Source: Lentzea sp. NEAU-D7 (lineage in GTDB: Bacteria; Actinomycetota; Actinomycetes; Mycobacteriales; Pseudonocardiaceae). Taken from it: 64,000 nucleotides of DNA. A model generated the notes under the pieces. It worked only from the letters and a program-made list of their open reading frames with translations, ran no database searches and had not been told where the DNA came from. The DNA lies in contig NZ_JAPJDL010000002.1 of NCBI RefSeq assembly GCF_026242055.1, forward strand, positions 372,001 through 436,000, read 5' to 3'. Positions 38,197-47,258 of the stretch are shown here, one piece after another. Made by a program: the position numbers and the translations under genes. Within the stretch, counting starts at the first letter, position 1. Each line of letters begins with the position of its first letter.

Positions 38197-39993
38197 TCAG
38201 ACGTCGAGCGTCCAGTTGTTCAACGTGCCGCTGTCCAGGAACGCCGCGTCGCGCACGCGCAGCGTCCAGGTGCCGTTGGCCGCCTCACCGGAGAGGTTCC
38301 TGGTGTAGGTCTCGTTGATGTTGTCGGCCGAGCCGCCGGACCGGTTGTGCAGGTTGACGACGGTGCCGTCGGGCGCGACCAGGTCCACCACGAGGTCGCC
38401 CTTGTAGGTGTGCGTGATCGAGACCTTGATCGACGCGGTGGCCGACGCGTTGCCCGCGCAGCCGGAGACGACGATCGTGCTGGTCACCGTGGACTGGTCC
38501 GGAATCGCGACCGGGGTGGAGTTCGTGCGGGCGTCACAGCTGCCGCCGACCGCGCTGACGACCCAGGAGAACGTGGCCGAGCCGGTCTTGTTCGCCGCGT
38601 CGGTCACCGTCGCGGTCACCGTGTAGGTGCCCGCCGTGGTCGGGGTGCCGGAGATCGCGCCGGAGGCGTTCGCCGACAGACCGGCCGGGAGGCCGGAGAC
38701 GGACCACGTGTACGGCGCGGTGCCGCCCGAGGCCGCGAGCTGCAGCGAGGCCGGCGTGCCGACGGTGGAGTTCTGCGTGCCGGGGTTCGTCACGGACGGG
38801 TCGCCCGGCTGGCCGCCACCGAAGAGCGAGTACAGCAGCTTGTTCGGCGTGTTGGCGCCGACGTTGGTGATCTTGTTGGGCGTGGAGGCGGCGTTGATGC
38901 CGTTCCACACGGCGGCGGGGGAGTCGGTGGGGTGCGTGGCGAGCCACAGGGCTGCCGCGCCGGCGACGTGCGGGGTCGCCATCGACGTGCCGGAGATGTT
39001 GTTCGTGGAGGTGTCGTTGGTGTTCCACGCCGACACGATGTTCGAGCCCGGAGCGTAGATGTCCGTGCAGGAACCGTAGTTCGAGAACGACGAACGCGCG
39101 TCGGTGTTCGTCGAGGAGTTGACCGTGATCGCCTCGGCGACGCGTGCCGGCGAGGTGCTGCAGGCGTCGGTGTTCGAGTTGCCGGACGCGATCGCGTAGG
39201 TGATGCCGGCCGCGATGGAACGGCGCACGGCCGCGTCCAGCGTGGCGTCGGCGCCGCCACCGAGCGACATGTTGGCGACAGCGGGCTTGACCGCGTTCGC
39301 CGTCACCCAGTCGATACCGCCGACGACACCGGCGGTCGTGCCGGAGCCGGAGCAGTTCAGCACCTTGACGGCGACGACCTTGGCGGCCTTCGCGAGGCCG
39401 TACTGCGAGCCCGCGATGGTGCCGGCGACGTGCGTGCCGTGGCCGTTGCAGTCGGTGTTGTTGCCGTCACCGGAGGTGTTGGTGCCCCACGTCGCACGGC
39501 CACCGAACGTGGAGTGCGTCGTGCGCACACCGGTGTCGATGACGTACGCCGTCACGTTGGACGCCGTGGTGTCGTACTGGTAGCTGTTGCTCAGCGGCAG
39601 GTCTCGCTGGTCGACGCGGTCCAGGCCCCACGACGGGGGGTTCTGCTGGACGTCGAGCGCGTGCACCTCGGCGTCCTGCTGGACGAACGCGACCTTCGGG
39701 TCCGCGGCGAGGCGGGCGGCCTGCTGGGCCGTCATCTTCACCGAGAAGCCGTTGAGCGCGTGCTGCCAGATCTGACCGACCTGGCCGCCGTACTTGCTCG
39801 CCAAGCCCGGTGCGGCGGCCCTCGACGCCGAATCGGCCTTCAGCGAGACGATGTAGCTGTCCTTCACGACATCGGCGCGGTCGGCGCCGAGAATCGTCCC
39901 CACGTTTTCTTGAGCTGACGCGGCCGGAACCACAGCGGCGGCCAAACACATGGCGGCAGCGGCTGTGAGTCCCGCACTCAAGACTCTTCGCAT
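38197..39993 (-). CDS. Secreted subtilisin-like serine protease (S8) with P-domain
   Basis: A 598-aa exported peptidase. The signal peptide (residues 1-27, ending A-S-A-Q) is followed by an I9 propeptide (about 40-115), the S8 catalytic domain with Asp153 (V-I-D-T-G-V), His185 (N-G-H-G-T-H-V-A-G-T) and Ser337 (G-T-S-M-A-T-P-H-V-A-G), a linker and Ig-like domain of putative-Ig type (A-P-Y-T-W-S-V-S-G-L-P-A-G-L, about 410-480), and a C-terminal proprotein-convertase P-domain (about 500-598, ending L-N-N-W-T-L-D-V). It is an extracellular degradative enzyme. It is divergent from the S1 protease gene across 410 bp. Confidence 0.95.
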   Translation of the reverse strand: MRRVLSAGLTAAAAMCLAAAVVPAASAQENVGTILGADRADVVKDSYIVSLKADSASRAAAPGLASKYGGQVGQIWQHALNGFSVKMTAQQAARLAADPKVAFVQQDAEVHALDVQQNPPSWGLDRVDQRDLPLSNSYQYDTTASNVTAYVIDTGVRTTHSTFGGRATWGTNTSGDGNNTDCNGHGTHVAGTIAGSQYGLAKAAKVVAVKVLNCSGSGTTAGVVGGIDWVTANAVKPAVANMSLGGGADATLDAAVRRSIAAGITYAIASGNSNTDACSTSPARVAEAITVNSSTNTDARSSFSNYGSCTDIYAPGSNIVSAWNTNDTSTNNISGTSMATPHVAGAAALWLATHPTDSPAAVWNGINAASTPNKITNVGANTPNKLLYSLFGGGQPGDPSVTNPGTQNSTVGTPASLQLAASGGTAPYTWSVSGLPAGLSANASGAISGTPTTAGTYTVTATVTDAANKTGSATFSWVVSAVGGSCDARTNSTPVAIPDQSTVTSTIVVSGCAGNASATASIKVSITHTYKGDLVVDLVAPDGTVVNLHNRSGGSADNINETYTRNLSGEAANGTWTLRVRDAAFLDSGTLNNWTLDV

Positions 39994-40403
39994 GGCAGGG
40001 TTCTCCCTCGTGCAGGGAACAGGGTGTCCAGCACGCTAGCCCTAAACCGCAGGTCAGAGGGATACGCCAGCGGTTGCGAACTGTTGACAGATTTGCCTTT
40101 GCGTGTCAAGGCGAATGGTTGCTCTGCGTCACGGGAATAGGCTGAGAGAACGCATTTGGATTCCCTATACCAACCCGAACGCCGCGAGGTCCACCCCTCG
40201 ATCGACCCTACCGGCCGGTAGACATGCCGAAGTAGCGTCGCCCAGACGGAGGAACGAACTGATCGGGCAGTTCGCCGCCTGGGGACGCCATTCATCCGGT
40301 GTCGTGCGCGCTGTGTTGCAGCACAGCTGATCTCCTCATCGCGGTTGCCCGGTCCGGCGTTACACCGGCCCTGCACAAAACCGAAGATCAAGGAGAACTG
40401 CCT
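39994..40403. promoter_or_regulatory. 410-bp divergent regulatory region between two secreted proteases
   Basis: No gene is seen here. It contains an inverted repeat TTGACA (40084-40089) / TGTCAA (40104-40109), usable as a -35 element in either direction, and a perfect palindrome CTACCGGCCGGTAG at 40208-40221 that nearly repeats the palindrome before fabG (13872-13885). AAGGAGAA at 40390-40397 is the ribosome site of the S1 protease gene. The region is less GC-rich near 40085-40170, as expected for promoters. The assignments are by sequence only. Confidence 0.5.
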
Positions 40404-41504
40404 ATGAAGCGCATGGCTGTCGCGGCTGTGGCCGTGCTGGCGGGTGCACTCGCGACGACGGTCTCCCCTGTCGCCGTCGCCGCAGCGCAACCGTCGGCTG
40501 ACCTGCTCGCCGCGATGCAGCGCGACCTCGGGCTGGACGCCACGCAGGCGGCGGAGAGGCTGCGCCAGGAGAGCGCGGCCGCGGTCCTGCAGCGGGTCGC
40601 GGAGGGCTTCGCCGGCGAGAGCTACGGCGGCGCGTGGTTCGACGCGGCCACCGGCAAGCTCGTCGTGGGCGTGACCGACGCGGCCAAGACCGACCGGCTC
40701 CGCCAGCTCGGCGCGGAGCCCCGCACGGTCGCGCACAAGGCCAGCGACCTCGACGCGGCCAAGGCGAAGCTGGACGCGTCGAAGGCTCCGGCCGAGGTCA
40801 CCGGCTGGTACGTCGACACGAGGGCGAACGCGGTCACGATCACCGTCAAGCGTGGTCAGACGCAGGCGGCGCAGGCACTGGTGGAGAAGGCGGGCGCGGT
40901 CGCGAAGGTCGTCGAGACCGACGAGGCGCCGCGGCTGTTCAAGGACGTCCGCGGTGGCGACGCCTACTACATCAACAACGCCGGACGCTGCTCCGTCGGC
41001 TTCGCGGTCGCGGGCGGCTTCGTCACCGCCGGGCACTGCGGTTCGCCCGGTGACGCGGTGACCGGTGTCGACAAGACGGCGATGGGCGAGTTCGAGAAGT
41101 CTTCCTTCCCGGGCAACGACTACGCGTTCGTCAGGACCAACTCGTCGTGGACGTCCACCGCCAAGGTGAACCACTACGGCGGCGCGGACGTGATCGTCTC
41201 CGGCAACACCGAGTCCGCGGTCGGCGCCTCGATCTGCCGTTCCGGCTCGACCACGGGCTGGCACTGCGGCGAGGTCCAGGCCAAGAGCCAGACCGTGAAC
41301 TACCAGGAGGGCTCGGTCAGCGGCCTCACGCGCACGAACGTGTGCGCGGAGCCCGGTGACTCGGGTGGCTCGTGGGTCAGCGGCACGCAGGCGCAGGGCG
41401 TCACCTCGGGTGGCTCCGGCAACTGCACCAGCGGCGGCACGACCTACTACCAGCCGGTCAACGAGATCCTCCAGGCCTACGGCCTGACGCTCACCACGGG
41501 CTGA
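40404..41504 (+). CDS. Secreted serine protease, S1 alpha-lytic/streptogrisin type
   Basis: A 366-aa exported protease. Signal peptide (residues 1-28, ending A-V-A-A-A-Q), an alpha-lytic-type prodomain (about 30-180), then a mature chymotrypsin-fold enzyme beginning near D-V-R-G-G-D-A. The triad is His211 (T-A-G-H-C), Asp239 (G-N-D-Y-A) and Ser320 (G-D-S-G-G-S). Cysteines pair as in streptogrisins. The ATG at 40404 has AAGGAGAA seven bases upstream. The prodomain acts as a folding foldase. It is transcribed away from the subtilase gene, so the two may be coregulated. Confidence 0.95.
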   Translation: MKRMAVAAVAVLAGALATTVSPVAVAAAQPSADLLAAMQRDLGLDATQAAERLRQESAAAVLQRVAEGFAGESYGGAWFDAATGKLVVGVTDAAKTDRLRQLGAEPRTVAHKASDLDAAKAKLDASKAPAEVTGWYVDTRANAVTITVKRGQTQAAQALVEKAGAVAKVVETDEAPRLFKDVRGGDAYYINNAGRCSVGFAVAGGFVTAGHCGSPGDAVTGVDKTAMGEFEKSSFPGNDYAFVRTNSSWTSTAKVNHYGGADVIVSGNTESAVGASICRSGSTTGWHCGEVQAKSQTVNYQEGSVSGLTRTNVCAEPGDSGGSWVSGTQAQGVTSGGSGNCTSGGTTYYQPVNEILQAYGLTLTTG

Positions 41505-41523
41505 TCACTCTCGGTGACAAGAA

Positions 41524-41561
41524 AAGAGGCGGCCTCGCCCGAAAGGGTGAGGCCGCCTCTT
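41524..41561. terminator. Bidirectional terminator hairpin
   Basis: AAGAGGCGGCCTC and GAGGCCGCCTCTT form a perfect 13-bp stem between the convergent S1 protease gene (ends 41504) and the SGNH/LamG giant gene (ends 41574). A-rich and T-rich ends make it usable on both strands. Confidence 0.9.
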
Positions 41562-41573
41562 GTCGTCCGACCG

Positions 41574-44500
41574 TCAGAGCTCCGCGCGAGGCGGGAAGTC
41601 CGCACAGGCTTCGGCCATCGTGGTGGCCAGCCGGTCGTGGAACTTCGCGTTGATCGCCCCGTTGGACATGTACTGACCGTCGATCTGGCTCACGTCGGAG
41701 GGCGAGCGCACCGCCGCGTCGAAGTCGACGACGTCGTCCGCGCCGAAGTCCGCCCAGCTCGACAGGATCTTGCTGTTGAGGTCCCGGCGCTGCTGCTCAC
41801 GCGGGTCGGACGGGCTGAGGTTCAGCGGCGGCACAGTCGTCAGGATCACGTGCAACGGCGTGCCGTCCGGCCGGAACGAGCGCTTCGCCCCCACCGGGCT
41901 GTTCGCCTTCAACGCGGCCGTGAGGTTCGAGGCGACGACGCTCGCGGGGACACCGGCCAGCAGGTCGGGGGCACCGGTCGCGACGATCACCGTACGCAGG
42001 CCGGGCGCGCTCATCGTCGAACGTTCCATGGCCACCCCGAGATTGCTCGCGCTCACACCGCTGACGTTGGCGTAGGCGCCGTAAGGGCGGTTGTGCGGTT
42101 CGGCGTGCACGAGTGCGGCATCCCGCTCTGACAGCGCGTGCTGGTGCAGCCGGACGTCGGACACCGCGCCGTCGAAGTAGTCGCCGACGGCACCGCCGGT
42201 GCGCTTCGCTCCACCGATGGTGATCGGGCCCGTGCCGTTCCACGGCGTGAGGTTCACCGCGGCACCGGCGTACTGGCCGTTGACGTACAGCCGCATCGCG
42301 CCCGTGGCCGAGTCGAAGGTGCCCAGAAGGTGCGTCCACGTGTTCACCGGGGACGCGCTGCCGCTCCACGCCGCGGGCACAGCCGCTGCGGGAGCTTTGT
42401 CCTCGGAGGACGTGATGAACGCGAAGCTCTTGACGTCCTCCAGGTACGCCAGCGCGAAGCTGACATTGGCGGCGCCGCTCTGCGACACGATCACCTGCGT
42501 GCGGCCGGTGTTCCTGAGCTTCACCCAGGCCGACACGCTGTAGCTGCGGCTGCTGTTGAGCACCGGACCGCTGCCGGCGAGCAGGCCGTTGGTGAACGCC
42601 GCCGCGCCGTTCTGCTCGGAGTTCCACACCACACCGCCGCTCGCGGTCAGCGGCATGCGTCCCGAGGCGTCCCGCGCCGTGGTGCCGGAGCCGTCGTTCA
42701 ACCTCCAGCGCGAACGGTCCGCGATGCCCTGACGGCTGTCGTTCACCAGGCCTCCGGGCAACGCCACACCGGCGGCGGAGAGCTTGGACGGCATGAGGTC
42801 GGTCCAGGTGGAGACCCCGGGCGCGCTCGCGCTGAGCTGGTCGCCCACCACGGCCACGGTGCCCTTCGTGGTGTCAACGGTCTGCACGTCCACTCGGGAC
42901 AGGTAGTACGTGCCGGGCAACGTCGTGGTGAACGGCGTTCCCGACGAGTCGGCCGTCTGGTTGCCGGACGCCACGTACGACTTGATGCCCTCGTGCGCCG
43001 GCACGTGCTCTGGTGCGACCGGCAGGTGCAGGCTCACGACGTACGTACCACCGGCCGGTGACGGCACCGGGTCGGAGAGCACCTCACCGTCGGCGGGCAG
43101 CGTGACGGACGTGCTGCCGCCGAACTTCAGCGCGGTCGGCGCACCGGTCGAGGCGTCGGTGCCGAAACCGGCGGCGATGCTCACCGCACCGATTGTCACC
43201 GGCTTGGTGACGCCGGCGTTGGAGAGCTTCACCCGAATGGAGGTGCCCGTCACCGACGGGGTCACGATTGTGCGCAACGTCTTGTCCTGCAACGAGACCG
43301 TGCCGATCGGGGCGTCGGCGGGCGCCGACCACGCGCCCACCCAGCCCGGCTCGGTCACCCGCGGCGCCATCGACAGCACGTGCAACGCCTGCTGGCAGGC
43401 ACGAGGCAGTGGGTTCGTGCCGTAGTTGGGCAGGGTGATGCTCTTCAGCGTCTTGTTCGGGTCGACCGGGAGGAAGACCGGGTAGAGCGTCGGGCGCCAC
43501 ACGTGGTCCTTGGTCGCCCCGAGCAGTCGGTACGGCAGCGTGATGCCCGAACGCTCCGGGTGCGGGACCGCCCAGTCGATCACCTTGGGCACCGTCGGCG
43601 TCGAGACCGTGCCGTCGGCGTAGGTGACCGTGCCGGGGATCGCCGGGATCTCACCGCACGTCGACGCCACGAGCAGGCCGACGGCGTTCGCCTTCACCCG
43701 CTGTTCCGGCGCGAACGGGATGGTCTGGCCGATCGCGATCACGTTGTCGTAGCCCGCGGCGTTGCGCGCGGGCATGGTGAACTTCGCGCCACCGATGACC
43801 GCGCTCTGGCCGGGCGCGAGGCCGGCTGCGGCCAGCGTCTGCGCGGACAGGCCGCCGTTGGAGAGGTCGAACTCCGCACCCGCGACGCCGTCGTCTGCGA
43901 TGCCCCGGTTGTTCATCGCGTCGCCGAAGCTCGCCGTGGTGACGTTGTTGATCGGTTGCACGGTCAAGTAGTCGACGCCGAGCCGGTAGCGCAGGTCGGT
44001 CGACGCGTCGTTCGTGCCGACAGCCCTGAACGTGATCTTGTGGGTGCCCTTGGAGAGGTGCACGCCGCCGAGCGGCTGGCGCACCTGCAGGACGTTGGGG
44101 TCGTAGGCGTCGATCGGCCTGGTGTCGGTCTGGCCGAGCGGCGCGCCGTCCACACTGACCGTGTATTTGCCGTAGTGGAACGCCTTGGTCAGCCCGGCGG
44201 AGATCGCGTAGTCGGCCTCGATCGGCGTGGTGATCTGCAGGCTGAAGTACTGGCCGCTGGAGTCGCCCTCGAACCGGAGCTGGCCGCCGCCGTGCCACTT
44301 CGCGGAGCAGCAGTCGGGCATGACGCCGAGCGCGCGCGTTGCCTCCAGCTGGGGCATCAGCTCGGCGTCGAGCTTCACCGTCGGTGTGAGCTCCAGGTAG
44401 TCGAACCCGGTCTTCGCCCGCGAGTCCGTCGACGCGGGGTTCTTCTCCGCCTTCAGCGTCAGCGTGTGGTCACCGGCGGTGAGGTGGACGCCACCGAGCG

Positions 44501-47030
44501 CCTGCCGGGTCACGGTGGTGGTGGCGGACGCAGGCGTCCAGCTCTCGGACACCCGGCCGGCCTGCCTGCCATCGACCAGGTACGTGATCCTGCCGTGCTG
44601 GGCCGTCCCGCCGAGCAGGCCGAGCGTCAGCTCGTAGTCGCCTTCGGCCCGCACCCGGAACGTGGTGGTGACGGTCAGTTTCGTGCCGTCGCGCGGCTGC
44701 ATGTGCAGAGCCGTCCCGCCGCTGTACTCGGCACCGCTGACCCGCTGGAAGTCGACGATGTCGGCGGTCTCGGTGAAGAGCAGGTCGTCCTCGATGCGTT
44801 CCTTCTGCGCGGCCGGCACGTAGGTTGGCGCCACGTAGAAGGTGTAGGCCTGCGACTCCGGCGAGAGCTTGTGCGCGTCGTCGAAGCTGCGCACGTGCAC
44901 CGTGTGGAAGCCGGGGGACAGGGTGTTCGGCACGGTGATGGTCGCGCTGCCGTTGTCGTTCGCGACCCAGCCGCCGTCGTTGCCGAAGACCTTGTTGTAG
45001 TCGCACTCGTTCGTGGTGGGTGTGCGCTCGGTGCCCGAACCGTTGAACGTGTACGAGAAGCCGACGATGTTCTGTGCGTTGCCCGCGTTGAAGGTGAAGG
45101 TGCCCGGCATGTCCTGCGGACGGCCCCAGTCGTCCTTCGGGTAGTCCTCACTGGAGATCACGGGCACTGTCGTGATCGGCACGCCCCTGGTGGTGAACCA
45201 GGTCCAGTCCGACCAGCCGCCGTTCCAGATGTTGCGGCCGGGATCGCCGGGATAGCGGTTCTCCGTGGAGACCCGGTAGGCCCAGTCGCCGTTCGCGAGG
45301 TTCGTGTCGACGGGCCAGGCACCGGTGCTGCCGGACGCGATCACCGTGCCGGTCGTGGACTTCGCGTGCAGCTTGGTGCCGGTGGAGTTCCAGACCTCGT
45401 ACCACAGGGCGACGTTCAGCGGTGGGTTGTTGTTGTCGTACGACGTGGCGTACAGGGTCGGGTGCGCGTCCGGCGTGACGAGCTTTCCGTTGCACGTCAC
45501 GGCGTTCGAGACGCCGGTGTTGGTGGCGCGGCCGGGTGGGAACGAGAACGTCACGTCCAGGTGCGGGTTGTTCGCGAACTTCTTCCACTGGTAGGCGTTG
45601 TTCTCGTCCGGCGAGATCAGTCCGAAGTGGAACGTGTCGCTGTTCCACTCGACCATGTTCCGCGCGCTTTCAATGATGTTGAACCGCACGTCGCGCGCGC
45701 CGCCGCACTGGTCGCCGGCGTCGGAGGACTCCCTGGCGCGTTCGAAGCCCCACGGACCCGGCCAGCGGGTGCCCGAGTCGAACGAGTTGACCTGGTACAG
45801 CGCGACCGGGTGCGCCGTGCCGCACTGCGTGCCGTGCACCTGGTTGGCGTAGAAGTAGGCGTCGAACAACGCGGCTGAGCGACCGCCACGTGACTTCAAC
45901 GCGTCGACGTTGAACTTGAAGAACGACCGTGCCCGCCACGAGCCTCCGCACCCGGTCCAGCCACTGCAGTAGCCGACCTGCGCGAACATGTTGGCGTTCC
46001 AGTAGTACCAGCCGTTGTCGGTCACCTCGGCCCACGCCTCGGAGTAGCGCGACATCACCGGGTCGATGTAGACGGGGTACTTCACGCCCGGTGCGACCAG
46101 GTCCTCGACGTCGGTCTTGATCTCGACGTCCACTGTGGTCGAGGCGGCCGCCGACCTCGCCCCGAGACCTGCGCCCTTCTTCTTGGTCGCGACCTCGAGC
46201 TTCGTCAGCTTGCCGCTGCCGGGGTCGACGGCGTTCGGCTTGGAGCCCACCTTCGGGTCCACGGTGGAGTCCCACATCACTGGTGTCGAGCCGTGGAACA
46301 CCGTCTTGCCGTCCGCGCTCTTGGCGCTCAGAACGCCGTCGGCGTTGGTCTCCAGGGTCACGCCGGTCGCGGTCGCCTGCAACGTCACCGCGGCGAGCGC
46401 CGGGTTCTTCGCGGCCTCGGCGGTTTTCACGACCAGCACCTCGGAATACCCGACCACACCGGCGGTGACCTGCAGGTCCACCTCCGGGAAGACGTTCGGG
46501 TAGGTCGCCGTCGCACCCTCGACGACGGGGGAGGGCAACGGGGTGGGCCAGCTCAGCGACACCTGTTTGCCGCCTTCGGCCAGCGTCACCAGCGGTGTGG
46601 TGCCGCCGCCGGAGAACTTCATCCCGGTGGCCGCGGCGATCGGCACGAGACTGCCGTCGGGAGTGCGCTTCAGCTTGGGGTCGACGCCCTTCCAGGCGCC
46701 GTCCTGCTTCACCCGTACCGGCTGGGCATGGGTGCGCAACGTGGTGGTGCCGTTGGGGTTCACCAGCGTCGTGGTGTTCTCCGTGAGCTGTTCGGGCACC
46801 TCGGTCGCCTGTCCGGTCCGCTGGGCCTCGGCCAGCGCCTTGGACTCCGCAGGAGTCTGCACCGGCTTCTCGGCGGGTGACGTGACGGACGTGGTGGGAG
46901 CAGCCACCGCGACTGATGGCACAGCCAGGCTGAGGCCCGTCAGCAACGCCGTCGCGGCGGCCACACGAATTCCAGTTCTTTTATGCCGAACCGCCCTGAA
47001 AAAGGCAGCACAAAATGATCCACCACGCAC
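41574..47030 (-). CDS. Giant exported protein: DNRLRE-like, carbohydrate-binding-like modules and a degenerate SGNH domain interrupted by LamG
   Basis: A 1818-aa secreted protein (signal peptide to about residue 44, A-V-A-A). A DNRLRE-like beta region follows (about 320-500; R-S-F-F-K-F-N-V-D-A). The middle carries repeated beta modules with G-G-V-H-L-x-A/S-G-x-H, resembling carbohydrate-binding domains. The C-terminal part (from about 1240) is an actinobacterial GDSL/SGNH hydrolase with its usual N-terminal beta module (W-V-G-A-W-S-A-P). Three catalytic blocks are altered: GDS is G-D-Q (Gln1398), G-x-N-D is G-A-P-D, and D-G-x-H is D-G-Q-Y. A LamG domain (about 1440-1660) sits between blocks I and III. 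It is probably a non-catalytic surface binder. The GTG start at 47030 follows GGGGGAAG. It is divergent from the RHS gene. Confidence 0.85.
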   Translation of the reverse strand: MRGGSFCAAFFRAVRHKRTGIRVAAATALLTGLSLAVPSVAVAAPTTSVTSPAEKPVQTPAESKALAEAQRTGQATEVPEQLTENTTTLVNPNGTTTLRTHAQPVRVKQDGAWKGVDPKLKRTPDGSLVPIAAATGMKFSGGGTTPLVTLAEGGKQVSLSWPTPLPSPVVEGATATYPNVFPEVDLQVTAGVVGYSEVLVVKTAEAAKNPALAAVTLQATATGVTLETNADGVLSAKSADGKTVFHGSTPVMWDSTVDPKVGSKPNAVDPGSGKLTKLEVATKKKGAGLGARSAAASTTVDVEIKTDVEDLVAPGVKYPVYIDPVMSRYSEAWAEVTDNGWYYWNANMFAQVGYCSGWTGCGGSWRARSFFKFNVDALKSRGGRSAALFDAYFYANQVHGTQCGTAHPVALYQVNSFDSGTRWPGPWGFERARESSDAGDQCGGARDVRFNIIESARNMVEWNSDTFHFGLISPDENNAYQWKKFANNPHLDVTFSFPPGRATNTGVSNAVTCNGKLVTPDAHPTLYATSYDNNNPPLNVALWYEVWNSTGTKLHAKSTTGTVIASGSTGAWPVDTNLANGDWAYRVSTENRYPGDPGRNIWNGGWSDWTWFTTRGVPITTVPVISSEDYPKDDWGRPQDMPGTFTFNAGNAQNIVGFSYTFNGSGTERTPTTNECDYNKVFGNDGGWVANDNGSATITVPNTLSPGFHTVHVRSFDDAHKLSPESQAYTFYVAPTYVPAAQKERIEDDLLFTETADIVDFQRVSGAEYSGGTALHMQPRDGTKLTVTTTFRVRAEGDYELTLGLLGGTAQHGRITYLVDGRQAGRVSESWTPASATTTVTRQALGGVHLTAGDHTLTLKAEKNPASTDSRAKTGFDYLELTPTVKLDAELMPQLEATRALGVMPDCCSAKWHGGGQLRFEGDSSGQYFSLQITTPIEADYAISAGLTKAFHYGKYTVSVDGAPLGQTDTRPIDAYDPNVLQVRQPLGGVHLSKGTHKITFRAVGTNDASTDLRYRLGVDYLTVQPINNVTTASFGDAMNNRGIADDGVAGAEFDLSNGGLSAQTLAAAGLAPGQSAVIGGAKFTMPARNAAGYDNVIAIGQTIPFAPEQRVKANAVGLLVASTCGEIPAIPGTVTYADGTVSTPTVPKVIDWAVPHPERSGITLPYRLLGATKDHVWRPTLYPVFLPVDPNKTLKSITLPNYGTNPLPRACQQALHVLSMAPRVTEPGWVGAWSAPADAPIGTVSLQDKTLRTIVTPSVTGTSIRVKLSNAGVTKPVTIGAVSIAAGFGTDASTGAPTALKFGGSTSVTLPADGEVLSDPVPSPAGGTYVVSLHLPVAPEHVPAHEGIKSYVASGNQTADSSGTPFTTTLPGTYYLSRVDVQTVDTTKGTVAVVGDQLSASAPGVSTWTDLMPSKLSAAGVALPGGLVNDSRQGIADRSRWRLNDGSGTTARDASGRMPLTASGGVVWNSEQNGAAAFTNGLLAGSGPVLNSSRSYSVSAWVKLRNTGRTQVIVSQSGAANVSFALAYLEDVKSFAFITSSEDKAPAAAVPAAWSGSASPVNTWTHLLGTFDSATGAMRLYVNGQYAGAAVNLTPWNGTGPITIGGAKRTGGAVGDYFDGAVSDVRLHQHALSERDAALVHAEPHNRPYGAYANVSGVSASNLGVAMERSTMSAPGLRTVIVATGAPDLLAGVPASVVASNLTAALKANSPVGAKRSFRPDGTPLHVILTTVPPLNLSPSDPREQQRRDLNSKILSSWADFGADDVVDFDAAVRSPSDVSQIDGQYMSNGAINAKFHDRLATTMAEACADFPPRAEL

Positions 47031-47258
47031 AACTTCCCCCAGGCAACCCCGTACGGCCCACCAGATTGAGCCCGGCGCACCCTAACTCGGCGCTCTCGCC
47101 TGCACAAAGCGAAGTTCGATGTGATGCACGCCATGTTCGGGAATGTAACGCGGGCCGCTGCCCGGAACTGGATTTTCCGACTACCCCGAAGTGATCCCAC
47201 TGGCTATTGTCAGCGCGTCGAGGCCAAGGAGGCCTCGTTGCCTGGGGGTAGTTCGAAC
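47031..47258. promoter_or_regulatory. Divergent region between the two giant exported-protein genes
   Basis: A 228-bp gap. GAGGCC (47220-47225) and GGCCTC (47231-47236) form a small hairpin in the RHS leader, and GGGGG precedes the RHS start by ten bases. An AT-richer stretch near 47100-47215 probably holds the promoters. No operator is identified. Confidence 0.4.
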
